DNA from: Lineus longissimus
Taxonomy: Eukaryota; Nemertea; Pilidiophora; Heteronemertea; Lineidae
NCBI RefSeq assembly: GCF_910592395.1
Contig: NC_088318.1
Coordinates: 8,496,349 to 8,560,348 of the forward strand
Reading direction: 5' to 3'
Length of the DNA: 64,000 nucleotides
Shown one piece after another: positions 10,873 through 20,890 of this stretch; position 1 is the stretch's first letter, and each line of letters begins with the position of its first letter. The position numbers and the translations under genes are program-made. The notes under the pieces are model-generated. The model did not search any database, was not told the origin of the DNA, and saw only the letters and a list, made by a program, of their open reading frames with translations.

Positions 10873-11203
10873 GATCCTTTTTACCAGAGATGAAAAAACT
10901 AATGGTCTTCAAACACTATTTTCAGACAAACATAACAAATACAGCCTATCTGCCAATCTAATGAACTTTTTTAACAAACTTGGGGTATGCGTGTCCTACA
11001 CTGCATGCAAGAGATTTGTTGAGAATGTCAGCCAAAAGATTGGGAAGGACGGACCAGCTAAATTTCTCAAACCAGTAAACACATTCACAGTATGCACGAT
11101 AGATAATATTGATAAAGCTATGCCTTGTGCTAATGTGATTAGTTCAGATGCAAAAAGACCAGCAATGCATGCTACTGGAATGATGTTTTTTCCCATAGCC
11201 TGA
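10868..11203 (+). pseudogene. Coding remnant 2: DNID-motif protein, unknown family
   Basis: One frame runs from about 10868 to the TGA at 11203 and reads TNGLQTLFSDKHNKYSLSAN, then NFFNKLGVCVSYTACKRFV, then CTIDNIDKAMPCANVI and AMHATGMMFFPIA. An LG-[IV]-x-[VM]-S-Y block followed some 50 residues later by DN[IV]D and then a His-x-Thr motif is a pattern I associate with large uncharacterised transposon proteins. That association is from memory and untested. In the same element, downstream pieces in other frames (PDTVCNEMSFSGTVF at 11.2 kb; FLQFLIHKLGFTVGLDIIV at 11.74 kb) may be further fragments. Confidence 0.4.
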
Positions 11204-11204
11204 C

Positions 11205-11900
11205 ACAGTGTGCAACGAGATGTCTTTCTCTGGAACTGTATTCTGTGGATACTCCTGTAGCAATCCCCTGTCAACTGTTGAGACAGCACATCACCAAAGA
11301 CCCCCATTCCATATTCTGAAAGATGCAGCTTGTCTTTTTGAGAAAGCATCCTTGGTGGCTGACCAACCAATGTCTGGAATTATCAGAATTGATAACTGTA
11401 ATAATTCAAGTATACTGGTAATAATAATAAGACTGACAATTGCTAAACCATTTTTTTTTCAATTTTCAACTTGTTCTATAGAGATTCATTGTTACCAGTA
11501 GGCTTTCCACTATCAATGATTATGATATCAAAAATACAGTCTATTATTATTACTGTCGATCAGAATATTGTTTGACGAATACTTATTTGGGATCAATCTT
11601 CTAGTCTACCCATCATACACTAATACTACTGTTTACAAATACATTTATTTCCAATTTCAGTTGATGTGTTCACCAAAAACATACCTCAGTAGCAAAAACC
11701 TGAACAGGCAAACAACACTTTCGGAAGAATTTCTTCAATTTCTTATTCACAAGCTTGGCTTTACGGTTGGCCTCGACATTATCGTCTCTGAACAAAAGTG
11801 TAAAAAATTTAAAATGGTTCATTGGCAGATTGGACTGAAAACAGGCCTGATCCTGCTACCATCCCATTACTGTCACCAGCATCTTCTCTCAGTTGAGTGA
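11205..11900 (+). pseudogene. Scattered downstream coding remnants
   Basis: Two frames with protein-like composition, 11208-11501 and 11568-11900, follow the DNID piece on the same strand, separated by AT-rich low-complexity DNA. They may be exons or remnants of the same gene. No motif is recognised, so only position and composition support them. Confidence 0.25.
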
Positions 11901-12646
11901 TTAATTGTAATACTAAACTTGTCAACAGCTGCAACAAGTACATGTAGAATAAATTTAAGAACAGAGACATACTTTAACTTCACTAAAGATTACCTGATCA
12001 TATATATTACAGCTTTGATCAGCAGCAGTCATCTAATTACAACTACATGTATTTCAGACCTTGGTGAAATGAAATCAACCAACAAGGGCAAAGCAATGAT
12101 TGATGTACCCAGTATTACCTTGGTAGAATGGTGTACAGAATGACTTTTGACTGCCTTTCCATCAGCAAATACATCACCAACCTCTGAAGAAAAACATGTA
12201 AAAACATTTAATCAATGCTGGTGCCAGTGGTGGTATGGTGAGATATCACATGTATCAGATGTTCAACGGATGTTCAACTAAAATTCTGTCGTACACACTC
12301 GTGTCATGTGTGAAATGTGTGCTTACAATACAATGGACAATTTTGAAGAAGTTTGTTTTGGGCGCTGACCAGTAATGCATTTCAAATGGAACAATCAAAG
12401 TGCCCTACTAAGTATGCCCTCTACGGCAGTGTCTGAAGGTGGCCTCGACATTGGTCCCTGTCCTGTTAGGCTGCTGTAATCAATAACGTTCCAACACTTG
12501 AGTTGGCATGACTGGGCTGAGACTGACAGTGCCATACTGAACTGACATTGACAGCACATCATGAGTCATGATGCATGACATGTACAGTGTACTGTATAGT
12601 ATGGTGTAGATCTAGGCCCTACCACACAGCTAAATTGTGTAGGTTA

Positions 12647-13057
12647 CTAACTGTGTGGTGCATGCAGGCTTAGCCACCAGTGACATGACTCAATATACGT
12701 CTTTACGTACTTTGTTTCGTATGTAAATCTCTCGTGTGGTGAGTACTGGAAGCCTGGCCCTTCGCGAGTCCAACCCCTGGAGCAATCATTTGTCCCAATT
12801 TGCACAATGGGGAGGTCAAACATGCCCGTCACGCATCGGATCTTATCGAACAGGCCTTCAGATGTTATGCCCGGGTAGCTAAAAGTGATATGTCGATCTG
12901 GATCCAGCTGAAGAGTCTCAGCGGACATGTACTTTACTGTTATTTTTTCTGCCAGTATATTAGAGTCGAAATTTGAATTTTCAAACGCCATGTTGGTTTT
13001 GTAGCGATGGTGGCGATCCAAGTGTTCGGGCCTCTTCGGCTCAACTTCTATAATCAT
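12647..13057 (-). pseudogene. SGNH/GDSL-hydrolase-like fragment
   Basis: A 136-codon frame reading YMSAETLQLDPDRHITFSY, then GLFDKIRC, then LPIVQIGTNDCSRGWT. The hydrophobic strand followed by GTND fits block III of SGNH esterases, with the Asn of the oxyanion hole. The N-terminal block with the nucleophile Ser (GDS-like) and the C-terminal DxxH block are not visible, so it is a fragment. It lies inside the 5.35-kb element, antisense to the other remnants, and its 5' edge abuts the start of the Helentron-like insert at 13057, which may have cut it. Esterase domains occur in several transposon types; the link to this element is inferred. Confidence 0.4.
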
Positions 13058-13099
13058 TTTTAGCTCACCTCTTAGCAGAGGTGAGCTTATCCCATACCG

Positions 13100-13137
13100 T
13101 GGCGTCCGTCGTCCGTCGTCGTCGTCCGTCGTCCGTT
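13100..13137 (+). repeat. CGTCGTC microsatellite near family A left end
   Basis: Runs of CGTCCGTCGTCGTCGTCC follow the family A left end after about 40 bases. The same layout recurs at 20847-20897 and 24849-24885, so the microsatellite belongs to the element family and is not an independent locus. Confidence 0.75.
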
Positions 13138-14186
13138 AGCAGGGCACGTTTCGTAGCTGTTAGAGCTATTGAGTTGAAACTTGGTACACATGTACCCTTA
13201 TGTAATGACACCTTGGAGACCAAGTTTCGGTCCGATTTGTTTCATGGTTTGGCCACCAGGGGGCCAAACGTTAAAAGTGAAAATATGCAATATCTCCCTT
13301 AATAGTAGTCGGGAAATTTTGAAAAAAATATGGTAGGTACTTCTAGCAAAGGTGCATCATATATCCTCCGGGTTTTTGATTTGACCTCCTTCTCAAGGTC
13401 ACAGAGGTCAAAGTTTGCTGATTCACTGAACAGTAGCATGTTTCCTATCTATTTTAGCTAGAAGGTTTTAAACCAGTGTGGACATGTATCTGGGGATTCT
13501 CTATTTCACCCCTAAAATTTCGGCCGTTCGGACATCAAATATGGCTGCCAGGCAGCCATCTTGAAAAATAAACACAGTACTATTACTCCAAAACTAATGA
13601 TCGGATTGCAACCAAATTTGATCTGGATGTATATCTATGTACTCTCTACTAAATCCTTGATTTTTTATCAAATGTGATAGCCAATATGGGTGCCAGGCGG
13701 GCATCTTGAAAAATTCTTGGTTTGGCCACCCGGGGGCCAAATTTAATGTCCAAAGTTAAAATGTTTGATTGCTCGTTTAATGGTGGTCTGATTTTCATAA
13801 CATTTTTATGGTAGGTACTCCTAGCAAGGATACATTTCATAAATGTGGGTTTTTGATTTGACCTACTTCTCAAGGTCACAGAGGTCAAAGTTTTCCTATG
13901 GCACCGCCATTTTACAATGACGGCACGTTTTGTCACTGCTTTAGCTACAGATCCCTAACTTGGTACGAATGTACCCCTATACTCTTAGACTAAACTGCAG
14001 TCTTTTTCTGATTCTCAGTTTGGCCAGCAGGGCCCCAAATGTTAATAGTGGACTCTCCCCTCAGGGTGCCTTGAAATGCTGGTAAGTGGGATGTCATAGT
14101 CTAAGCCTAGGCAAATGCTGGATTAATTAACCTCTACAGAGCCCTAGGAATATAACTTCAGACAAAACGTGTCCAAAAACACCACC

Positions 14187-14315
14187 AGCTATCAGTCCAA
14201 ATTGGACCTTGTATTCACCAATCCTACTCCATCTGCCACTATTGACTTGGTCGATATAATAGACAATTACTGGTCAGATCACAAAATTGTCTACTCTGCT
14301 TTGTCATACCTGTAG
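14187..14315 (+). pseudogene. Helentron endonuclease C-terminal remnant
   Basis: The frame reads SYQSKLDLVFTNPTPSATID, then DNYWSDHKIVYSALSYL before a TAG. The SDHK motif carries the catalytic His of endonuclease/exonuclease/phosphatase-fold nucleases. The piece parallels the C terminus of the large Helentron's endonuclease (SLIDMAFSNIPNLKTSTIEA, then WSDHKLLFIAY, 46.27-46.38 kb). It lies about 125 bases before the family A right end. This suggests family A derives from an autonomous Helentron by internal deletion. Confidence 0.7.
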
Positions 14316-14642
14316 TAACCTCAATTAAATTCAACTTACGCATTATTTTATCACTCATGTAATTTCATTGTAAAACATTACTTCATTTCTTTCTTACATT
14401 TAAAACCATGCTAATGCTTCATCCATCTTCCCTTCACAAGAGGTGAGCACAATGGCCCTGGCCATTTCATTACTATCGTGTTATTCAGTCAAAGATACAT
14501 ATAACAATAAATATTCAGTCATTACTTCCGAGCACGCGTGATGTTTTTGATGAGTTACGTGCATTTATTCAACAAAATTGATAATGAGCCCGTAATTATA
14601 TGCAGTGACGTCATAGCGCAGAGAGAATTACGCGGAAATGGT

Positions 14643-14660
14643 GGCGCGGCCAACTGACTG
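14643..14660 (-). repeat. Right TIR of the 5.35-kb element
   Basis: An 18-bp perfect inverted copy of 9307-9324, followed by the TTAG target duplication at 14661-14664. Confidence 0.85.
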
Positions 14661-14960
14661 TTAGGCACTTCAAATCTTGCCATGCGGAAGAACAGCCAAG
14701 GAAATGCCCCTGACAAAAAATTTATCACGGTTCGACTTAAATTCTTCTCACCAGGGTGCTAATGGCATAAATTACAAACAAATTTTTTTTGCTTTATTCC
14801 AATAGATAGAAGCTTGATATGAAGTTTAGGACGTCTGCATGCGAGTAGGTTTTGATATTAAATTGGAATAGTTTTGATTGATACTACCAGTTGGTGTTAT
14901 CAAGCAAAAATCTCCGTTCACCTAGTTTCAACTTGATTTGAATTTCCTGCTCTTGTAGGA
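14661..14960 (+). repeat. Resumed family B interior
   Basis: After the 5.35-kb insertion the family B sequence continues: GGCACTTCAAA, GCTTTATTCCAA, a GAAGTTTAGGACGTC block and a CCAGTTGGTG block. They come in the same order as at 36.44-36.69 kb and, more diverged, at 25.33-25.46 kb. Confidence 0.65.
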
Positions 14961-14989
14961 CTGGGTTGTGGGTTTTATCCCACTTCATG

Positions 14990-16008
14990 ATCTGATCCAT
15001 GACTTGGCTACCAGGGGGCCAGAAGTGGAAACCTAAAAAGGGTGATATCTCTCTTATGAGTGACCTGTTTTCGATAAAATGTTTATGGTACGTTCTCCTA
15101 GGAAGGATGCATCATATATCATACAGATTTTTTATATGACCTACTTTTCAAGGTCACAGAGGTCAAATGGCATAAATTGGCCATTTGAGTGTAACTATGA
15201 CTCATTTCTTAACCACTAACGCTATGAACTTAAAATTTGGTACACATCACTCCTTACGTCATGTTACCTCTAACACCGAATTTCGGTCTGATCTGATTCT
15301 CAACTTGGCAACCAGGTGCCAAAACTAAAAAGGTATAAAGTGCACTCTCTTGCTTAATAGTGACTTATTTTCAATTATTCTTTTTATGGTAGGTACTCCG
15401 AATAAGGATACAGCACATATCGTACAGGTTTTTGATTGGACGTCATTTTCAAGGTCAAATTGTGTAAATTGGCCTTTTAAGTGTAACTATGTCACGTTTC
15501 TTAACCGCTAAAGCTATGAGCTTGAAATATAGTACACATGATTCCCTATGTCATGTTACCTCTGACACTGAATTTCAATCTGATCTGATTCTCAACTTGG
15601 CCACCAGGGGCCCAGAAGTGGAAACCTGAAAAGTGTGATATGTCTCTTATAAGTGACTCGTTTGTGTGTAACTATGGCACGTTTCTCAACCCCTAAAGCT
15701 ATGAACTTGAAATGTAGTACACATGATTCCCTTTGTTGTGTTACCTCTGACACTGAATTTTGATCTGATCTGATTCTCAACTTGGCCACCACGGGGCCAG
15801 AAGTGGAAACCTAAGTGTGATATGTCTTATGAGTGACTCGTTTTCGATAACATTTTTATGGTAGTTTCTCCTAGCAAGGATGCATCACATATTATATCGG
15901 TTTTTGATTTGACCTACTTTTGAAGGTCGCAGAGGTCTTATGGCGTAAATTGGCTGTTTGAGTGTAAATATGGCACATTTCTTAACCGCCAAAGCTTTGA
16001 ACTTGAAA
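14990..16008 (+). repeat. Tandem array of ~300-bp units, first block
   Basis: The motif CTTGGCCACCAGGGGGCC starts near 15005, 15305 (degenerate) and 15597 and again, in a shortened unit, near 15782. Each unit also holds a GGTAGGTACTCC block, a TTTTTGATTTGACCTAC block, an AAGGTCACAGAGGTCAAA block and a GGCACGTTTCTTAACC block. The array is cut at about 16008 by the DIRS element and resumes at about 20566. Confidence 0.85.
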
Positions 16009-16190
16009 TTTGATTTTATGTTGTTCATACTCTACCCAGGTCAGACTTTTGTATGTGTACTCTTATCGGATACACCCAGGGAAAAATTAATCTATTTATA
16101 ATAGAAAAATGATTAGCTAGTTCACATAGCAACACCTAGGCGGCGCCTCTATACAGCCTCTGCCTCGTGAAGCCGCCATTACTCAGTACT
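16009..16190 (+). repeat. DIRS left inverted terminal repeat
   Basis: It matches the reverse complement of about 20371-20550 almost throughout, including AATTAATCTATTTATAATAG, ATGATTAGCTAGTTCAC, CTAGGCGGCGCC and GCCGCCATTACTCAGTACT. Confidence 0.9.
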
Positions 16191-16499
16191 TTTTTCTTCG
16201 CGCATTGTTCAACACTGTGCCGAGTTTTGCCCATTTATTCAGCTGATTTGAGCTTATCTTGGGTTAAAGAAGGACCTCCCTAGGACACATTTTGCTGGAC
16301 GATTATCTGGACGTGGGTGAGATCGTTCTATTTTTTATTCCCTCCCCGTTTTTTTTGTGAGCGTTTTTTGTCCGCTTTTTAAAATTTTTTTTTCCAGTAT
16401 CCTCCTGGGCCTGGTCATGTGATCCGTTCACCCTGCTGTATAGCTAGTGGTTTTGAGATTATATTAGGATGGTTTCCGTCAATTCCTTATTAACGTCTT

Positions 16500-17395
16500 T
16501 CTTGTTGTCCCCCGGAGCTTGTGTAGGGGGACATGGTATTAGTACATGGCACCAACTTTGTGCTCGTTTCAACCCTACAGCTTCTAAACGACTCAAGCAA
16601 TTTAATCGATATTTGGTGAAAGGAGTGAAGGACATCTGAAGATGTGTCCCACTAAAAATCATCCCGGTCAGATTCCCGGCCTGGCCAGTAAGGGGCAAAA
16701 TGTTGCGCCGCTCGCCGCTCGCCGGACGCATGTTTCCCTTCCGCTCTATAACTTCTGAACGACAAAATATTTCAGATTGAAATTTGGTGTGCTGATAGAG
16801 GGTGGGCCAAAGGTGTGTTGCGTCGAAAAATCGGTCGAGTTTGATTCTCCATTTGGCCGCCAGGGGGCCAAAACCGAAAACACAAAGTGTTAGAACTCGC
16901 TTAATATTCGTCCGATCTTCACCAAATTTTTATGGTAGACTAAGCTAGCTAACAAAGATACACGATATAGCTCCCAGGTTTTTTGTTTCATCCATTTTTC
17001 TGCCCTATAGGGGGCGCTTCCTGAAAATCATGAAAATTCCCTTCCACTCTGTAACTTCTGAACGACAAAATATTTTGGATTGGAATTTCGTGTGCTGATA
17101 GAGGGCGTGACAAAGGTATGTCGCGTTGAAAAATCGGCTGAGTTTGATTCTTGATTTAGCCACCAGGGGGCAAAACCAAAAACACATAAAGTGTTAGAAC
17201 TCGCTTAATATTTCTTCGATCTTCACCAAATCTTTATGGTAGACTAGGCTAACAAAGGTACATGATATATCTCTGGAGTTTTTAGTTTCATACATTTTTC
17301 TGCCCTATAGGGGGCACTTCCTGAAAATCATGAAAATTCCCTTCCGCTCTGAAACTTCTGAATGACAAAATATTTTGGCTTGAAATTTGGTGTGT
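16500..17395 (+). repeat. 304-bp tandem units inside the DIRS element
   Basis: Repeated markers are spaced about 304 bp apart: GCCAGGGGG-like blocks near 16857 and 17161, ATAGGGGGC at 17006 and 17310, and CTTCTGAACGACAAAATATT-type blocks at 16750, 17050 and 17354. The period equals that of the flanking arrays but the units are a different subfamily. It probably replaced DIRS gag/RT sequence through insertion or recombination. Confidence 0.75.
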
Positions 17396-17574
17396 CACGT
17401 TACTGGGACACCCAACTGAACCATAAACTTAAGTCAATGACAGCCAACAACACCACACGGATTCAAACTACACATTTTTCAAAAAACACCCAACAGCGAT
17501 GGGGGACATTCAACGCTATGCTTGTTTTATTTGGGATTCCCCTCTCGTGACTCCAGGCCCCCTTCCCTTCCGGG

Positions 17575-17938
17575 TTGGTGATGGCCCAGTGTCCGGTGTG
17601 TCGGGGATCCCGTCCCCATCCCCATCCCATTTCTTCCCCGGGTCAGGGTACTGACAAGTCGGTCCCAGTTGGGTCGGACCATTCCACCCAGGGGCGACTT
17701 CTCCTTTTTCTGGTACTTCCGGAAAGAAGTTGCAGAAGTCGGTGCGGAGAGGGCCTGGAAAGACTGGTCGGAGGGAGTCTTCGTCTCCCCCTCCTTCTCC
17801 TCCGCCGGGACCCCCGCTGTTCAGCGGCGAGGTCCCCGGGGCTCTGGATTGGTTTCGCCCTCACCCGAACCCGCCCCGGCTGGGAACACCACTTTGGGGT
17901 GTGCCCCCTGGGGATTTCTTGACGTCGAGCATCAGTGA
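17575..17938 (+). pseudogene. GC-rich DIRS gag-like remnant
   Basis: A GC-rich stretch with overlapping open frames. One frame starts CPVCRGSRPHPH, with a Cys-x2-Cys. Another reads GRTIPPRGDFSFFWYFRKEV and then Pro/Ser-rich text. Its position upstream of RNase H in the DIRS body fits a gag or linker region, but no domain is recognised and the true frame is uncertain. Confidence 0.3.
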
Positions 17939-18000
17939 CCCTGTTTTAGGGATCCAACTATACATGCGCCCCCTCCAGCTTCTCTTTTGAGTTGGTGCCC

Positions 18001-18540
18001 CATTTCGGATCCTCTCGCTCTTTAGATTTCAATCCTGAATTCTCTCCTGGAGGAGGTCTGGAAGTTCTGGAGTTCCGAGACGGAGCTCCTCCAGGGAGTG
18101 CAGCTCGGTCCTCTGTCCCCTCAGATGTCTCTGTTCACAGACGCCTCCCTCTATGGCTGGGGTGACCATCTGAACGAAGGGGACCTGAATGCAAAGGGCA
18201 CATGGTCAGCGGAGGATTCGCGCCTCTCAATTAATAATTTCCAGATGCAGGCTGTCATCCTGGCGGTGAGGGCATTCACGACTCGGTGAAGGGGTCACGA
18301 CCACCCTCGCCGTCTGCCGGGATGGGACCGTCTGTTGTATGACCCGATCGGCCGGGTCTATCATCAGGCTTCACGCCTGGTGCCTATCAGGTGTTTCCTC
18401 CGAGATAGGAAGACGTTATCCGTAAACTCGCTCAGCCTCGGGACCGTCTAACCTGGCTTCATAAGACAGCAAGTGGGATGGATGTCTTTCGAGACTGGTG
18501 TAGGGGGCACAGTGTTTCTCCGGTCGCTCCCTCTCTTCCC
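18001..18540 (+). pseudogene. DIRS RNase H / recombinase, deleted copy
   Basis: The sequence reads SLFTDASLYGWGDHLNEGDL, then KGTWSAEDSRLSINNFQMQA and AVRAFTTR up to 18289. The TDAS block is the first catalytic Asp region of the DIRS RNase H. Shortly after, at about 18300, the sequence jumps to what corresponds to 19355-19640 of the downstream copy (CTGTTGTATGACC..., GAAGACGTTATCCG...), the start of the recombinase. So RNase H is joined to the recombinase N-terminal part with roughly 500 bases missing. Confidence 0.75.
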
Positions 18541-19966
18541 AACTTCCTCGAGTTGGCGTCCCTTTTCTGACCCTCTCGATTGTCACATTTCGATCCCGAA
18601 TTTTCTCCTGGAGGAGGTTTGGAAATTCTGGGGGTCTGAGACAGAGCTCCTCCGCGGAGTGCTCTGTCCCCTCAGATGTCCCTGTTCACGGACGCCTCCC
18701 TCTATGGCTGGGGCGCCCATCTGAACGAAGGGGACCTGACCGCCAAGGGCACGTGGTCAGCGGATGATTCACACCTCTCGATCAATATTCTGGAGATGTA
18801 GGCTGTCATCCTTGTGGTGAGGGCCTTCACGTCTCGGTTATGGTGTCACAGGGTTTCTCTCTTCTCCGACAATTCGACAGTGGTCGCTTATATCCGGAGA
18901 CAGCGGGGACGAGGTCCGACACTTTGTGTCGCCTCACTTGAGAGCTCCTGCAGCTTTGTCACCGCTTGGAGATTCATCTCCTTCCCCGTCACATCCCAGG
19001 CAAGAGGAGCATCCTTGCCGACGCCCTTTCCAGGACGGATCATCTGGTCCAGATGGAATGGACCCTTCACCGCGAGACGGTCTCCTGCCTGGCAGGGATG
19101 TGGGACGCCCCGGTTGTGGAATTTTTCGCGACTCGGCTAAACAACAGATTCGCCCTGTATTATTCACCTTTTCTGGATGACGAAGCCTTGGGAGTAGCGA
19201 GCCTGTCGGCCTCCTGGGACGGCCTCAATGCTTATGCATTCCCCCCAACCCCTCTGTTGCTTCCGGTGCTAAACAAAGTGGCCAGTTCTCGGGTCAGAGT
19301 TTGTCTGATAGCCCCGTGCTGGCCGAACCAGGCTTGGTTCCCGGTCCTCCTGACAGACCATCCCCGCCGTCTGCTGGGCTGGGACTGTCTGTTGTATCAC
19401 CTGATCGACCGGGTCTATCATCAAGACCCTTCTTTCTACAGGCTTCACGCCTGGAGACTATCGGGTGTTTCCTCCGAGAGAGAGGCTTTTCGGAAGATGT
19501 TATCCGGAAAGTCGCTCAGCCTCAGCGACAGTCTACCCTTGCTTCATACGACAGCAAGTGGGATGTCTTTCGAGACTGGTGGAGGGAGCACGTAGTTTGT
19601 CCGGTCGCTCCCTCTCTTCCCAACTTCCTCAACTTCTTGAATTTCTTATTCTCAGTCCGGAAGTTTTCGGTTCAGGGGGTGAAAGGCTATCGCTCTGCCA
19701 TTTCGGTCACTTTAAATTTGACTGATTCCTGGCAACCATCTTGGGATGACAATGTCTCGTCGTTGCTTCACAATATGTCTCTGGAACGTCCCTGTTCCAT
19801 TCAGCTTACCCCCAAATGGGATCTCTCGGTGAGGCTCAGGGCTCTAGTGAAGTTCCTGTTTGAGCCTATGCACCAGGCAGATTTTAAACATCTGACCATT
19901 AAGACCGTCTTTCTCGTGGCTTTGGCCACAACGCAGAGACGGTCTGAGCTCCATGCCTTAACCTGA
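18541..19966 (+). pseudogene. DIRS RNase H and tyrosine recombinase, fuller copy
   Basis: RNase H reads SLFTDASLYGWG at about 18.68 kb with an in-frame TAG in the LEM*AVIL block near 18.80 kb, then SLFSDNSTVVAYIRRQ. A following frame reads HIPGKRSILADALSR, ATRLNNRFALYYSPF and RVCLIAPCWPNQAWFPVL, typical of DIRS and related pol C-termini. The tyrosine recombinase begins around 19.42 kb (ASRLETIGCFLRERGFSE), with LASYDSKWDVFRDWW, VKGYRSAIS and FLVALATTQRRSELHAL. The Arg of RRSELHAL is the first catalytic Arg. The frame ends right after it, so the H-x-x-R and Tyr motifs are absent. Inactive. Confidence 0.85.
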
Positions 19967-20224
19967 TAAATTGGCTTTTAATGAGAGGGCGTGGTCCTAG
20001 ATTTTGTCCCAGGTTTTTTTGCAAAGAACCAGGCGCCGCCCACTTTCAGGCACCCGGTTTTCATCCCATCCTTAGCCATTAGCCTGGGTTGCCCCCATGC
20101 TTATTTTTTCTGTGTTCCCTTGGTCTCACCCGTTGGGTTATGCTATGCAGCTCTGGAGACAGTTCACTTTACTTCATGGTAAGTCACTGTTTACCCACCT
20201 TCCTGGGTTGTTGGTATTCTATAC

Positions 20225-20315
20225 AAAAGTCTGACCAGGGTAGAGTATGAACTAATAAAATTTCCATTTCCTGTGGAAATGTTATTTTATTAGTTCATAC
20301 CTTTCCAGGTCAGAC
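20225..20315. repeat. DIRS internal complementary region
   Basis: A self-complementary stretch: AGTCTGACCAGGGTAGAGTA followed by TGAACTAATAAAAT pairs with ATTTTATTAGTTCA followed by the CCAGGTCAGACT block. It repeats the outer edges of both inverted terminal repeats, as needed for the circular-junction step of DIRS replication. Confidence 0.85.
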
Positions 20316-20370
20316 TACCCGCCCTGCCTGTCCCCACAGCAACGGATCTTACTCTGGCGCTTGAGTAATA

Positions 20371-20565
20371 AGTACTGAGTAATGGCGGCTTTCACGAGCA
20401 GAGGCTATATTTGGGCGCCGCCTAGGTGTAGCTACGTGAACTAGCTAATCATTTTTCTATTATAAATAGATTAATTTTTCCTCTGGCGTGTCCGTTAAGA
20501 GTACACATGCAAAAGTCTGAGCTGGGTAGGTATGAACTAATAAAATGACATTTCCACTGGAAATG
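20371..20565 (-). repeat. DIRS right inverted terminal repeat
   Basis: Inverted copy of 16009-16190, starting AGTACTGAGTAATGGCGGC and running to the GGTATGAACTAATAAAATG outer edge. Beyond it the ~300-bp repeat continues with ACACATGACTCCCTATGT. Confidence 0.85.
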
Positions 20566-20855
20566 GAAATACACATGACTCCCTATGTTACGAAACCTCG
20601 GACACTGATTTTCGATCTGATCTGATTCTCATAGGTAAAAAGTGCAATATCTCGCTTATTAGTGATTTGTTTTCAATGATATTTTCACGGTAGGTACGCC
20701 AACTAACTATACATGTCATACCGACTTTTGTTTGACCTCTATACTATACATGTAGAATGTTTCTTAAGCCTTTGGGTGCCTTTTAGACGTATGACGTGCG
20801 TCCGCTTTTTTGGCTCACTGTAGGGGAGTCTATACAACACCGCAGTGTCCGTCGT

Positions 20856-20890
<35 letters not shown>

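Larger units (their letters stand above)
13057..14472 (+). mobile_element. Helentron-like family A element, 1.4 kb
   Basis: The left end TTTTAGCTCACCTC-ttagca-GAGGTGAGCT is a hairpin after a T-run. The right end is AGGTGAGCAC then AATGGCCCTGGCCATTTCATT. AGGTGAGC at the right is the inverted form of the left AGCTCACC, an asymmetric terminal inverted repeat as in Helentrons, with a GGCC hairpin at the 3' edge. The interior starts with a CGTCCGTCGTC microsatellite, then a degenerate ~300-bp repeat array, and ends with a piece of endonuclease coding sequence. The element is non-autonomous. Confidence 0.7.
9307..14660. mobile_element. 5.35-kb TIR transposon, TTAG target duplication
   Basis: The ends are perfect 18-bp inverted repeats CAGTCAGTTGGCCGCGCC (9307-9324 and 14643-14660), with weaker similarity continuing inward (a TCTCTCTGCG block on both sides). 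TTAG flanks both ends (9303-9306 and 14661-14664). Homologous uninterrupted sequence at 36.42-36.44 kb has CTAG once at the same place and so acts as an empty-site reference. Inside are decayed plus-strand coding pieces at 10.5-11.9 kb, a minus-strand SGNH-like frame at 13.06-12.65 kb and a nested Helentron-like element at 13.06-14.47 kb. I cannot assign the superfamily. A 4-bp duplication with these ends argues against the Harbinger and Tc1/mariner classes. Confidence 0.75.
16009..20565 (+). mobile_element. DIRS-type tyrosine-recombinase retrotransposon, rearranged
   Basis: Inverted terminal repeats of about 170-180 bp (16009-16190 and 20371 to about 20565; GTTCATAC...AGTACTGAGT layout) enclose RNase H and tyrosine-recombinase coding remnants. 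An internal complementary region lies just before the right repeat. This is the diagnostic DIRS architecture: inverted repeats, internal complementary region, no integrase, no clear target duplication. The element interrupts a ~300-bp repeat unit. The gag and reverse-transcriptase region is missing or reduced. A stretch of 304-bp repeats sits where it should be, and the RNase H region is partly duplicated. The coding core is visibly more GC-rich than its surroundings. Confidence 0.85.

Noticed and set aside
17575-17938. Overlapping long frames on both strands in the GC-rich stretch
   Set aside because: High GC content opens frames by chance. Only a weak gag-like remnant is kept, because of its place in the DIRS body.
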